A DNA stretch of 64,000 nt from Hyphomicrobium_A sp965243865 (GCF_965243865.1 NZ_OZ251603.1:3100001-3164000), one strand, 5' to 3'; counted from the stretch's first letter, positions 8,436 to 16,756 are shown. Made by a program: numbers and translations. The notes: a model not told the origin generated them from the letters alone.

Positions 8436-9264
8436 CGGGCGATCTCCCTCAAAGATGCAGCCCGAGCATTCGGGTCCAGATAGATGTTGGGGACGGCCAC
8501 CTTTGGGAAGAGGTGCGAAACCTCAAAAGCGGCCTTCGACCACACCGCACGGCTTTGCTGCATTTCGCAGCTGTTTGCCACCTGCCGCTCATTTTTCAGC
8601 ACGGCCGGCATCATCCATCGTCCCGTAGTCGCGCTCCCCGCCCTTGCGCGTCAGAGACTCGCTCACCGCGTCGAAGCCCACGCCCTTCGTAGAGATGGAC
8701 GCGCTCTGGTTAGCCGTCTCCTGCGTGACCAGCATCGCTGCAGAGAAGCCGCCACCGTCGATGGAGAGTGAGATTTGGTTGTCCGTCATGCAGCTTGTGA
8801 CAATACCGTTGGCATTGAACGTCCGCTCTTCACAGCAGACACCATTGTAGCATGAATGCCTCGGGCCTTGGGCTTCAACAGGAATGCCAGGTCACCACGG
8901 ATCGGAGTTGCGGACCGCGCCTCCACCACACTTGCAGGGACGAGCAGGAAGCCTGGGGTACAGACGAACTCGATACGCTCGCCCTATATGGACGCGTGTT
9001 GTTTCCGACTTTGGTCCCAACGTTTCTCAACACTGCTGACCCGGGGTGGATGTGTGTCGAAACGTTGCGGAGGTGGTATGCGGTCGCCACGCGAACTTGC
9101 CCGTCGACCAGGGATGAGCCGCGGCCTCAGTTGTCGTTTTGCACCAGGAGGAATAGAACTCCAATATTTGTATACTTGTGGAGTAGACAAACTGCGGAGG
9201 CCGCCCCAAAGTTGCGGACGGCACCACCGTGGTGCCAGCGTCAAGTGTGCGTATCGGGGGTCTT
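8436..9264. other. Long gap upstream of the TonB receptor; one doubtful small frame
   Basis: No well-supported gene is seen in these 829 bases. On the minus strand an open frame (about 8589-8890) encodes EAQGPRHSCYNGVCCEER, then an internal ATG starts MTDNQISLSIDGGGFSAAML. The cysteine-rich beginning resembles a secreted protein, but no start codon or signal peptide lies in frame before a stop, so it is either a truncated gene or chance. Near 9150 are an AGGAGGAAT stretch and an inverted repeat (annotated separately), likely part of the receptor's leader. Confidence 0.35.
9158..9184. promoter_or_regulatory. Inverted repeat upstream of TonB-dependent receptor gene
   Basis: ACTCCA and TGGAGT form 6-bp arms around an AT-rich 15-bp centre that includes GTATAC. 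The site lies about 80 bp before the receptor's ATG, a position suited to a repressor or iron-type regulator. It does not match the classical Fur box or rhizobial Irr/RirA motifs that I can recall, so the regulator is unknown. Confidence 0.3.
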
Positions 9265-11499
9265 ATGTCGCGTTTGCGTGGTGTGGCGCGGTCGTCGTTG
9301 ACGGTCGCGATGATGACGGTCGGCATTGCTGGAGTGAAGGCACAAGAGCCTCCATCATCAGCCCGACAGGAGCCGCAAGTAACGCCCCTGCCCCCAGTGA
9401 CGGTCGAAGCTCAGAAAGAAATTCCGAAGAAAAAGGCCAAAGCGAAGTCCAAGCCGGCTAAGGCTGTTTCAGCGCCAAACGTGCCCACCGCCCCACAGCA
9501 ATCGAAGTCGAATTCCACCCAGACCGAGACGGCAACTGGACCCGTGAAGGGCATCGTGGCCACGCGCAGCGCGACAGGCACCAAGACCGACACGCCGCTC
9601 ATCGAAACGCCGCAGTCCGTTTCTGTGGTGACCGCTGATCGCATCTCGCAGCAGGCCGTCACCAGCCTCAATCAGGCTCTTGCGTACACTGCTGGCGTCA
9701 TGCCGGCCATTTGGGGACTGGATACCCGGTTCGACTGGGTCAGTATCCGCGGCTTCGACGCCTACCAGCCCGGATATTTCACCGACGGTCTACTTGCCAG
9801 AAATAACAACACATGGGCCGTGGTGAAGGTCGAACCCTATGCGGCCGAGCGCATCGAGGTGCTGAAGGGACCTCCGTCCGTCCTCTACGGGCAAGGAAAC
9901 GTGGGCGGCATGATCAACGTCGTCAGCAAACGCCCGCTCGATGAGCCGTTCAACGAGGTGCAGGTTCGAATTGGAAACAACAACCGCCTCGAGACGGATT
10001 TCGACTTCTCCGGTCCCGCCACCTCCGATGGCAAACTCCTCTACCGCCTCACGGGCGTCGTCGTCGACACCGACACGCAGATGGATTTCGTCGACGAGAA
10101 GGAAATGTTCATCGCACCGGCTCTCACCTGGAAGCCGGAGGCGGGCACGACCCTTACAGTGCTCGGCCAGTACCGCAAGGATGACACCGTCCCCTCGCCT
10201 GCAACATACCTGCCCACTCCGGATAGCAAGGTTCGCCCGAACCTATTCGTAGGCGAGCCGGATCACGACAAGTTCGAGCGCGAGCAATGGGCGGTTGGAT
10301 ACCTGTTCGAGCACCGCCTCGACAGCATCTGGAAGGTGCGCCAGAACCTGCGCTACACCTCCATCGACGTCGACTACAAGACCGTCTACGGCGTCGGCTC
10401 GTCCGCTAACGGCGCTACGCTCAATCGCGTTGCCTTCCGCTCTGACGAGACGGCCGATCTCTTCACGGTCGATAATCATGCTGAGGCAAAATTCGTCACT
10501 GGGAGCGTCCAGCACACGCTGCTGGCCGGCATCGACTACCAGCACAACCGGTACTCCATCCGTTCGGGCAGCGGGGCGGCGTCCCCGCTCGATCTGAGCA
10601 ACCCCGTCTACGGCACCGATTTCGACGAACCGGCGATCACGACCGATGCGGGTACGGTTTTGGGCCAGACGGGCCTCTATCTGCAGGAGCAGGCGAAGAT
10701 CGCAGAACGCCTCATCGTTACACTCGGCGGCCGCTACGACTGGGCTCGGACGGAACTCGACGACCGCAGCGACAACGATGCTGATCAGGAAAAGACCGAT
10801 AAGGCGTTCACCTGGAGAGGAGCCCTTCTCTATCGTGACCCGAGCGGGCTAGCCCCATACTACAGCTACTCCGAGTCGTTCTTCCCGCAGAGCGCGTCAG
10901 GCGAACTATTCGAACCGGAAACGGGTCAGCAGCATGAGGTCGGCGTCAAGTACGAGATCCCCGGAATACGCAGTCTCTTTGGCGTCGCCGCCTTCGACAT
11001 CAAGCGCCAGAACTACCTCACCTACGACCCGGGCGACAATTACGCCGCGAAAGCCACAGGCGAGATACATTCGCAGGGTATCGAATTCGAGGGTGCGGCA
11101 GATCCGTTGCCGGGCCTCGAGGTGCTCGCAACCTACACGTGGATACCCACGTTCGACATCACCAAGAGCAGCGACCCGAGCGAACTTGGACAGCGCTCGC
11201 CGATGGTGCCGGAGCACACGGCATCATTCTGGATGCACTACCAGTTGCAGGACGGCGCGTTCAAAGGTCTCGGCTTCGGCAGCGGTGTGCGCTACATCGG
11301 CGACAACCCTGGCTACCTGGGAACGGTAACGGCGCCGGACGTCACTCTGTTCGACGCTGCAATCGACTATGAGATCAATGACTGGCGTTTCGCCGTCAAT
11401 GCGACGAACCTGACGGACGAGTATGTGATTAGCTGCTACAGCAGCTGTTACCTCGGCGAAACGCGCAAGGTCATCGCCTCCATTCGCCGCCGCTGGTGA
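9265..11499 (+). CDS. TonB-dependent outer-membrane receptor (FhuE/FcuA-like siderophore type)
   Basis: This protein of about 744 residues has an N-terminal signal (MSRLRGVARSSLTVAMMTVG to VKAQ). A linker with a lysine-rich stretch (PKKKAKAKSKPAKA) follows, then the plug domain: ETPQSVSVVTADRI, the RGFD motif, and IEVLKGPPSVLYGQGNVGG. A 22-strand beta-barrel ends in SIRRRW with the required aromatic terminus. The layout matches hydroxamate-siderophore receptors (ferrioxamine/ferrichrome). These import chelated metals or cofactors with TonB energy. I chose the ATG at 9265, preceded by GGGGG, over 9229. No TonB, ExbB or permease genes lie nearby. Its position between a divergent quinoprotein and a PQQ dehydrogenase operon allows a metal or PQQ uptake role, which is speculative. 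Confidence 0.88.
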   Translation: MSRLRGVARSSLTVAMMTVGIAGVKAQEPPSSARQEPQVTPLPPVTVEAQKEIPKKKAKAKSKPAKAVSAPNVPTAPQQSKSNSTQTETATGPVKGIVATRSATGTKTDTPLIETPQSVSVVTADRISQQAVTSLNQALAYTAGVMPAIWGLDTRFDWVSIRGFDAYQPGYFTDGLLARNNNTWAVVKVEPYAAERIEVLKGPPSVLYGQGNVGGMINVVSKRPLDEPFNEVQVRIGNNNRLETDFDFSGPATSDGKLLYRLTGVVVDTDTQMDFVDEKEMFIAPALTWKPEAGTTLTVLGQYRKDDTVPSPATYLPTPDSKVRPNLFVGEPDHDKFEREQWAVGYLFEHRLDSIWKVRQNLRYTSIDVDYKTVYGVGSSANGATLNRVAFRSDETADLFTVDNHAEAKFVTGSVQHTLLAGIDYQHNRYSIRSGSGAASPLDLSNPVYGTDFDEPAITTDAGTVLGQTGLYLQEQAKIAERLIVTLGGRYDWARTELDDRSDNDADQEKTDKAFTWRGALLYRDPSGLAPYYSYSESFFPQSASGELFEPETGQQHEVGVKYEIPGIRSLFGVAAFDIKRQNYLTYDPGDNYAAKATGEIHSQGIEFEGAADPLPGLEVLATYTWIPTFDITKSSDPSELGQRSPMVPEHTASFWMHYQLQDGAFKGLGFGSGVRYIGDNPGYLGTVTAPDVTLFDAAIDYEINDWRFAVNATNLTDEYVISCYSSCYLGETRKVIASIRRRW

Positions 11500-12022
11500 C
11501 CCGAGAACCCGGCGTCGGTCAGGCTCGCGGACGAAAGTGCCTGTTCGTCGGTCGATCTAGCGATCAATACGGGGTGCCGACCACAGCAACACGATCCCCG
11601 CGATCGCACCCTGTCGACGCTTGCCAAGCGGGCGCCGAGCAAGCGGATGCCCGCAATTGGCATTGATCGACCGAGGACAGCATATCGTCACCGATGCGCC
11701 GCATCGGCAGCGTCTGCCCCGCAGCGCTCCTCCCATTCTGAACTTCGGTTGCCGCACTCTGAGGCACAGTTGCGTCCTGAGCAGCGGCGAAGAACGTGGC
11801 TGAATCCGAAGAATTGCCAGTGCACCGCCCCATTTTTCGGGATTATTTCCCGCCAAAAAGTTCCAAGGTTGAATTCATTACTATACCTTCGTCGAACGAG
11901 GGGGCTGATTTGCATTTTAATTGCCCGAAAGGCGAATGGACGAAAGCGATAATTGCCTCATGTTGACGCACCGGGGCGTGCCAAATAGTAGCCCCTAGAC
12001 AAAACGAATTGGGAGAAACGCC
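11500..12022. other. AT-rich leader region before the PQQ dehydrogenase operon
   Basis: These 523 bases hold no supported gene. The second half (about 11820-12000) is clearly more AT-rich than its surroundings and probably contains the promoter of the 12.0-16.8 kb operon. It includes an inverted repeat at 11833-11859: TTTTT-CGGGA, a five-base loop, TCCCG-CC-AAAAA. That could be a regulator site or a weak terminator. I could not assign -35/-10 elements with confidence. Confidence 0.4.
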
Positions 12023-13930
12023 ATGCAACGTCGACACCCCGCGCGGGGCGTCAGCGCGACGCTATTTGCCGCCGCTTCAGCTTTGGCAATCACAGCTGCA
12101 GTATGCAGTTTTCCAAGTGAATCCAAAGCAATAGACACAAGGCCCGTGACTTGGGAAGATATTTTGAATGATGAGAAAACTCCGGCAGATGTCGTTAGCT
12201 GGGGCATGGGCGTCCGCAATCATCGCTACAGCGACCTCGATAAGATCAATGTGAATAATATCGCCCATTTGAAGCCGGCGTGGTCGTTTTCATTCGGCGA
12301 CGAAAAACAACGCGGCCAGGAAACGCAGGCGCTAATCCATGATGGCGTCATTTACGTCACTGCCTCCTATTCTCGCGCTTTCGCCCTCGACGCGAAAACC
12401 GGCAAAAGGCTCTGGAGCTACTCGCATCGCCTGCCTGACGACATTCGCCCCTGCTGCGACGTGGTGAACCGCGGCGCCGCCCTCTACGGCGACAAGCTGT
12501 TCATGGGCACGTTGGACGCGGGCATCGTCGCGTTGAACGTCAAGACGGGTAAGCCCGTCTGGTCCAAGAAGTTCGAGGATCACACCGCCGGCTACACGAT
12601 GACCGGAGCGCCCTCGCTCGTGAAGGATCAGAAGACTGGCAAGGTGCTGCTGATTCACGGCTCTTCGGGTGACGAGTTCGGCGTTGTAGGTCGCCTCTAT
12701 GCGCGCGATCCCGACACTGGTGAGGAAATCTGGATGCGTCCGCTCGTTGAGGGCCACATGGGCCGCCTCAACGGCAAGGACTCCACATACACCGGTGATC
12801 CAAAGGCGCCATCGTGGCCGAACAATAAGAACGGCGGCAAGGTCGAAGCCTGGAACCACGGTGGCGGCGCTCCCTGGCAGACCGCGACCTACGACGAGAA
12901 GACCAACACTATTGTCATCGGTACCGGCAATCCCGCGCCGTGGAACCATCACTATCGCTCCGGCCCGAACGGCGACTGGAAACCGTACGACAGTCTCTAC
13001 ACCTCCGGTCAGGTCTATATTGAGCCGTCGACCGGTGAGCCAGTCGGCTTTTTCCAGCACACGCCGAACGACGCTTGGGACTATTCGGGCAACAATCCGA
13101 TCACGCTGTTCGAAATGGAGAAGGACGGCAAGATCGTCCGAGCCGGCGCCCATGCCGATCGCAACGGTTTCCTCTTCATCACCGATCTCGACAAGCTGAC
13201 GGCGCGCGACGGCAAGATTTCCAAGCAGGCCGGTTCCGCGCTCGGCATCTATCCGATGGTGCCGAACATCTCCTGGGCAACGGGTTGGGATGTTGCGACG
13301 GGCCGTCCGCACGAGGTCGAGGGCCAGCGCCCACCGGCGCCTGCCAAGGGCGAAGCCAAAGGCAAGACCATCAAGGTGACGCCGAACTTCCTCGGCGGCA
13401 CCAACTGGATGCCAATGGCCTACAGCCAGGACACCAAGCTGTTCTACATCCCGACCAACGACTGGACTGAGGACTACTGGACTGAGAACCTGGCCTACAA
13501 GAAGGGTGCTGCCTATCTTGGACAGGGCTTCCGCATCAAGCGCACGCACGATGATCACGTCGGTGCACTGCGCGCGATCGATCCGACCAACGGCAAGGTC
13601 GTCTGGGAGCATCTCGAGCCCATGCCACTTTGGGCCGGCGTTCTGACCACCAAGGGCGGTTTTGTCCTCACCGGCACCAGCGACGGCTACGTCAAGGCGT
13701 TCGACGCCAAGGACGGCAAGGAGCTGTGGAAGTTCCAGACCGGCTCGGGCGTCGTCTCGCAGCCCATCACGTGGGAGACGGACGGCAAGCAGTACATCGG
13801 CATCACGTCGGGCTACGGCGGAGCGGTTCCGCTGTGGGGCGGCGATATGGCTGATCAGACCAAGCAAGTAAGCCAGGGCGGCTCCTTCTGGGTCTTTGAG
13901 GTGCCGCACACCACTGCGTCGGCTCAGTAA
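12023..13930 (+). CDS. PQQ-dependent methanol/ethanol-family alcohol dehydrogenase
   Basis: This is a 635-residue periplasmic quinoprotein with a signal peptide ending near ESKA (about residue 36). Key residues are all visible: vicinal disulfide C144-C145 in RPCCDVVNRG, metal-ligand Glu218 in SGDEFGVVG, Asn303 in GTGNPAPWN and catalytic Asp353 in WDYSGNNP. The residue two after the catalytic Asp is Ser355, as in calcium-type PedE/ExaA, whereas lanthanide-type XoxF/PedH enzymes have Asp there, so a calcium enzyme is predicted. GGGAGAAACGCC precedes the ATG. It heads an operon with a PedF-like cytochrome c and a SoxYZ-like carrier, so electrons from alcohol oxidation probably go to that cytochrome. 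The substrate is probably a short-chain alcohol but not provable from sequence. Confidence 0.9.
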   Translation: MQRRHPARGVSATLFAAASALAITAAVCSFPSESKAIDTRPVTWEDILNDEKTPADVVSWGMGVRNHRYSDLDKINVNNIAHLKPAWSFSFGDEKQRGQETQALIHDGVIYVTASYSRAFALDAKTGKRLWSYSHRLPDDIRPCCDVVNRGAALYGDKLFMGTLDAGIVALNVKTGKPVWSKKFEDHTAGYTMTGAPSLVKDQKTGKVLLIHGSSGDEFGVVGRLYARDPDTGEEIWMRPLVEGHMGRLNGKDSTYTGDPKAPSWPNNKNGGKVEAWNHGGGAPWQTATYDEKTNTIVIGTGNPAPWNHHYRSGPNGDWKPYDSLYTSGQVYIEPSTGEPVGFFQHTPNDAWDYSGNNPITLFEMEKDGKIVRAGAHADRNGFLFITDLDKLTARDGKISKQAGSALGIYPMVPNISWATGWDVATGRPHEVEGQRPPAPAKGEAKGKTIKVTPNFLGGTNWMPMAYSQDTKLFYIPTNDWTEDYWTENLAYKKGAAYLGQGFRIKRTHDDHVGALRAIDPTNGKVVWEHLEPMPLWAGVLTTKGGFVLTGTSDGYVKAFDAKDGKELWKFQTGSGVVSQPITWETDGKQYIGITSGYGGAVPLWGGDMADQTKQVSQGGSFWVFEVPHTTASAQ

Positions 13931-13946
13931 GCCGCACGACGAGGTT

Positions 13947-13977
13947 CGAGCGGGTGCCCTTCGCTCAGGCCCGCTCG
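13947..13977 (+). terminator. Hairpin 1 after the PQQ dehydrogenase gene
   Basis: CGAGCGGG (13947-13954) pairs perfectly with CCCGCTCG (13970-13977) around a 15-base loop. It starts 16 bases after the dehydrogenase stop. No T-run follows, so it is more likely an mRNA-stabilising or attenuating stem than a strong intrinsic terminator. Confidence 0.5.
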
Positions 13978-13984
13978 CCAAAGA

Positions 13985-14017
13985 GGCAGCCGGATACCGC
14001 CGAGGTGTCCGGCTGCC
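13985..14017 (+). terminator. Hairpin 2 after the PQQ dehydrogenase gene
   Basis: GGCAGCCGGA (13985-13994) pairs perfectly with TCCGGCTGCC (14008-14017) around a 13-base loop whose ends can extend the stem. It follows hairpin 1 by seven bases and lies 33 bases before the pentapeptide-repeat gene start. Two consecutive stems suggest partial termination or 3'-end protection that keeps the dehydrogenase transcript more abundant than the downstream genes. Confidence 0.55.
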
Positions 14018-14049
14018 CTATCCGCGGCTTTCCGTCGTCAGGTCAGATT

Positions 14050-14739
14050 ATGCATCAGCGCCGATCCTCGTTAGTCGCGGTTCTCCTGGTGACTGTGGCT
14101 TTCCCCGCAGTCGTAAGGAACGTGCACGCCCAGGACTACCCCGTCATCGAGAACAAGGAAGATCGCCCCGATCCGTGGGTGATCAACGGCTGCACGATCG
14201 CGCCAAAGACAGTGTGCAAAAACGCCGATCTCAGATTTGCCGACCTGAAGGACGCCAATCTCGAGGATGCCGACCTCGAAGGCGCTATGCTGGCACGTGC
14301 TGACCTGCGGCACGCCAATCTGCAGGGCGCCAACATGAAAGGCGCCAACCTCGATGGCGCACGCCTGGAGATTGCCTTTATGGCCCGCGCCAATCTCTCC
14401 GGCGCAACGATGAAAGGTGCCAACTTCACCTCGGCACGCATCGCCAAGGCCGACTTCTCCGGGGCCGATCTCACCGCCGCCAGTCTCGAAAATGCGATGG
14501 CGAAGGGCGCCCGCTTCAACGGCGCTCACTTCATCAACACCGATCTACAGGAGACCAAGCTCTACGAGGCCGATCTCTCCAACGCTGTTTTCGACGGCGT
14601 TCGCATCCGCTTTGCCATCTTCCAGGACGCATTGATGGAGGGCTGCAAAGGCTGCCCGCACGATTGGCAGACCGGAGCTGCAGTCTGGGACGCGGACGGA
14701 TCCAAGTGGGAGCCGGCCGAGCCCACGGTCAAGCAATGA
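14050..14739 (+). CDS. Secreted pentapeptide-repeat protein of the quinoprotein operon
   Basis: This 229-residue protein has a Sec signal peptide (SSLVAVLLVTVAFPAVV to VHAQ, cleavage near residue 28). A short cysteine-containing segment (INGCTIAPKTVCKNADL) is followed by about 25 A(D/N)LxX pentapeptides, such as ADLRFADLKDANLEDADLEG. It ends with a non-repeat tail holding a CKGC pair (EGCKGCPHDWQTG). It should form a right-handed quadrilateral beta-helix capped at both ends by cysteine-rich elements. The next gene starts within its stop codon (ATGA). Pentapeptide proteins known as gyrase mimics are cytoplasmic; an exported one inside a quinoprotein operon suggests a scaffold or electron-transfer partner. 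No function is known to me. Confidence 0.85.
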   Translation: MHQRRSSLVAVLLVTVAFPAVVRNVHAQDYPVIENKEDRPDPWVINGCTIAPKTVCKNADLRFADLKDANLEDADLEGAMLARADLRHANLQGANMKGANLDGARLEIAFMARANLSGATMKGANFTSARIAKADFSGADLTAASLENAMAKGARFNGAHFINTDLQETKLYEADLSNAVFDGVRIRFAIFQDALMEGCKGCPHDWQTGAAVWDADGSKWEPAEPTVKQ

Positions 14740-15188
14740 CGACCAGACTCAATTCCGCGCGAGCGTTGCTCTTGTCGATACCATCATTCTTTTTGACTGC
14801 CTGTGTAACCTGGTGCGGGACAGTAAACGCGACCGCCACCACGGCAATCTCCGATTGCGTCTCCATTCGCGACGACGCCGGGCGCCTGGCGTGTTTCGAC
14901 CGCGAAGCGCGCAAGCTCGTCGAGCCGCGTTTTTCTGGCCGCCTATCCAAGATTACCGAGCCGTTCTCCATCAGGCAGCCGACCCTACTCCGCTACCAGA
15001 GTGATGGGCCGATTTTCGTGCTCTACCTGAAGGCCGCCGACGGAGCGGTTGTTCAGAACCTGCACATCGGCGGCGGCGGCGAGGCCACGTACCGCATCGA
15101 ACAGCCCGGCACCTACTTCCTCGACGTCAACGGCAGCGAGTCGTGGCGCATCTGGCTCGAACCCGAAGCAACATCCAAAGCGAACTAG
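14736..15188 (+). CDS. Putative lipoprotein of unknown function
   Basis: This 150-residue protein begins with a lipoprotein-like signal: LLLSIPSFFLTAC has the lipobox LTAC. A motif CVSIRDDAGRLACFDREA follows, close to the C-x-I-x-D-D-x-x-R-L-x-C-[FY]-D signature seen in VasI/TagO-like proteins. The C-terminal half (about 75-145) looks like an all-beta periplasmic domain (FVLYLKAADGAVVQNLHIGG, GTYFLDVNGSESWRIWLE). The start overlaps the preceding stop by four bases, so it is coupled to the pentapeptide gene. Likely a periplasmic or membrane-tethered assembly factor of this operon, but this is inferred from context only. Confidence 0.7.
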   Translation: MTTRLNSARALLLSIPSFFLTACVTWCGTVNATATTAISDCVSIRDDAGRLACFDREARKLVEPRFSGRLSKITEPFSIRQPTLLRYQSDGPIFVLYLKAADGAVVQNLHIGGGGEATYRIEQPGTYFLDVNGSESWRIWLEPEATSKAN

Positions 15189-15203
15189 AGAAGGTCAACC
15201 ACT

Positions 15204-15632
15204 ATGAGATTTCGTGCGTTCATCGGCGCATTCCTGGTGTTCGTGCTGCTTCCCGCGGCTGTTGTCTATGGACATGGCGACGCCGCCCCCCAGCCAGTTG
15301 ACACCACTGGCCTTCCTCCGCTTGGCGATGCCTGGGTAGCTTCGAATCCATATCGCAACGACGCAAAGCTGCACGACACCGCCGTCGAGATCGGTTCACG
15401 CGGCTATAACTCCAACTGCGCGCGCTGCCATGGCCTCGAAGTGAAATCGGGCGGCATGGCGCCGGATCTGCGCGAGCTCGGCGAGGGAGAGACCGAGGAC
15501 GCCTGGTTCATTACGCGCGTGCTCAACGGCGCGACAGTTGGTGGCCGCCAGAAGATGCCGCCGTTCCATGGACTGCTGAACCAGGAAGCGATCTGGGCGA
15601 TCCGAACTTATATCGACGCACAGCCCAATTGA
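15204..15632 (+). CDS. pedF: PedF-like cytochrome c-550 (electron acceptor of PQQ dehydrogenase)
   Basis: This 142-residue class I cytochrome c has a signal peptide ending near VVYGHG (about residue 24). A single haem site C72-A-R-C75-H76 sits in NCARCHGLEVKSGGMAPDLR, and the axial methionine is M118 in RQKMPPFHG. This pattern, including GHG after the signal and the SGGMAPDLR segment, matches the PedF/ExaB-type cytochromes encoded beside PQQ alcohol dehydrogenases. It would take electrons from the dehydrogenase at 12023 and pass them toward the terminal oxidase. It follows the lipoprotein gene by 15 bases with an AGAAGG box ahead of the ATG. Confidence 0.88.
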   Translation: MRFRAFIGAFLVFVLLPAAVVYGHGDAAPQPVDTTGLPPLGDAWVASNPYRNDAKLHDTAVEIGSRGYNSNCARCHGLEVKSGGMAPDLRELGEGETEDAWFITRVLNGATVGGRQKMPPFHGLLNQEAIWAIRTYIDAQPN

Positions 15633-15650
15633 GATCAGCGGGTGAGGGCA

Positions 15651-16451
15651 ATGCGCTTCCTGGTTTGTTTCATCGCACTCTCTTGCGCTTGCCTCACTCA
15701 AGCTCGTGCGGATCCCACATGGGATGCGATCCGCAAGGACCTGTTCCAGGACCGACAGATCATCGACGATGGTGAATCGATCCGCATCGTCGCGCCTAAA
15801 CGCGCCGAGGATGCTTCCATCGTGCCCGTCACGATTTACATCTCCGGCGGCCTTGCCGCGCGTGCAACGCAGCTCTCGCTGATCATCGACGAAAATCCCG
15901 CACCCATTGCCGCGGTCTTCAAGTTTGGAGATGGCTATCGCGAAGGCAACGTCGGCGATCGTGTCATCGAGACGCGTATTCGCCTCAACGACATGAGCGC
16001 AGTTCGCGCCGTGCTTGAAACCGCCGATGAACCGGGCAAGGCCTATGCAGCCAGCCAGTTCGTTGCTGGCGCCGGTGGCTGCACGTCGACGTCGTTGAAG
16101 GACATGGACGAGGCACGGGCCTCATTGGGCAAGACGCGCTTGCGTGTCGACCACGACGCAACGCGCGGACCCGCGTGGCGCGAAGTTTTGCTGCAGGTGC
16201 GCCACCCCAACTTTTCCGGCATGCAGATCGACACCAAGACCAATGCCTATCTGCCGGCGCACTTCGTCGAGCGCATCGACCTCGATGTCGCCAGTCGCCC
16301 GCTGGTAACCATCGAAAGCGGCATGTCGATCGCTGAGAACCCAAGCTTCCGCTTCAGCTTCGGCGATTCAGTTGGTGGACCCGTCAAGGCCGTCGTGCGC
16401 GATACCAAAGGCGGTCTCTTCAGCGCTCAGACGGAGCGCGTCCTACAGTGA
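15651..16451 (+). CDS. Quinoprotein dehydrogenase-associated SoxYZ-like carrier
   Basis: This protein of about 266 residues has a signal peptide (MRFLVCFIALSCACLTQARA). The first half resembles SoxY, with a single cysteine C144 in VAGAGGCTSTSLKDMDEA matching the SoxY carrier cysteine region. The second half resembles SoxZ (VLLQVRHPNFSGMQIDTKTN, AHFVERIDLDV). Such SoxYZ fusions occur beside PQQ dehydrogenases rather than with sulfur-oxidation genes, and their cargo is unknown. The start could also be GTG at 15642; I prefer the ATG at 15651 with GTGAGGG upstream. No SoxAX, SoxB or SoxCD is present, so thiosulfate oxidation is unlikely. Confidence 0.85.
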   Translation: MRFLVCFIALSCACLTQARADPTWDAIRKDLFQDRQIIDDGESIRIVAPKRAEDASIVPVTIYISGGLAARATQLSLIIDENPAPIAAVFKFGDGYREGNVGDRVIETRIRLNDMSAVRAVLETADEPGKAYAASQFVAGAGGCTSTSLKDMDEARASLGKTRLRVDHDATRGPAWREVLLQVRHPNFSGMQIDTKTNAYLPAHFVERIDLDVASRPLVTIESGMSIAENPSFRFSFGDSVGGPVKAVVRDTKGGLFSAQTERVLQ

Positions 16452-16756
16452 TCCGCTTCGGCCCGGTGAGCGTGGCTTCGCTCTTGCTTGCAACATCCGC
16501 CGCCGCGGAGATCCACGACTACATGATCCTGCGCCTGCTCTACCTCAATACGAGCTGCGGCGTTGAGCACCTTGAGCGCCTTGAGCCCGACACACCAGAG
16601 ACCCGCCGCTTTCACGCTGAGTGCAGGGATGTGGCAGCCTATCCAAACGGTATCGACGTTGTCTGCGCGGACGTTCTCGACGACCGCTCATGCAAGGTCG
16701 AGACAACGCCCAAGAACTTCGACAACCTTGAGCTACTGAGCCCCCGCACCGAATAA
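16448..16756 (+). CDS. Small exported protein ending the quinoprotein operon
   Basis: This 102-residue protein begins with GTG overlapping the stop of the SoxYZ-like gene by four bases. A signal peptide (SVASLLLATSAAA) leaves a mature chain of about 80 residues. Four cysteines sit in TSCGVEH, AECRDV, VVCADVLDDRSC, consistent with two disulfides. I do not recognise a family. The tight overlap places it in the same transcript as the dehydrogenase and cytochrome. Possibly a small periplasmic chaperone or electron-transfer accessory. Confidence 0.65.
   Translation: MIRFGPVSVASLLLATSAAAEIHDYMILRLLYLNTSCGVEHLERLEPDTPETRRFHAECRDVAAYPNGIDVVCADVLDDRSCKVETTPKNFDNLELLSPRTE

Noticed and set aside
8589..8789. 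Small minus-strand gene MTDNQISLS...
   Set aside because: The frame continues upstream of the ATG with a cysteine-rich part but has no start codon or signal peptide before a stop, so a complete gene cannot be defined.
12023..13930. Lanthanide-dependent (XoxF/PedH) assignment for the operon dehydrogenase
   Set aside because: The second residue after the catalytic Asp is Ser, not the Asp that lanthanide enzymes carry.
12332..13981. Very long open frame on the minus strand (549 codons) antisense to the PQQ dehydrogenase
   Set aside because: High-GC genes often leave long antisense frames. Its product is rich in Arg, Val and Gly with no motif, while the plus-strand gene has complete quinoprotein motifs.
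15651..16451. Sulfur oxidation (Sox) system
   Set aside because: Only a SoxYZ-like fusion is present, with no soxA, soxX, soxB or soxCD nearby; the quinoprotein context explains it better.
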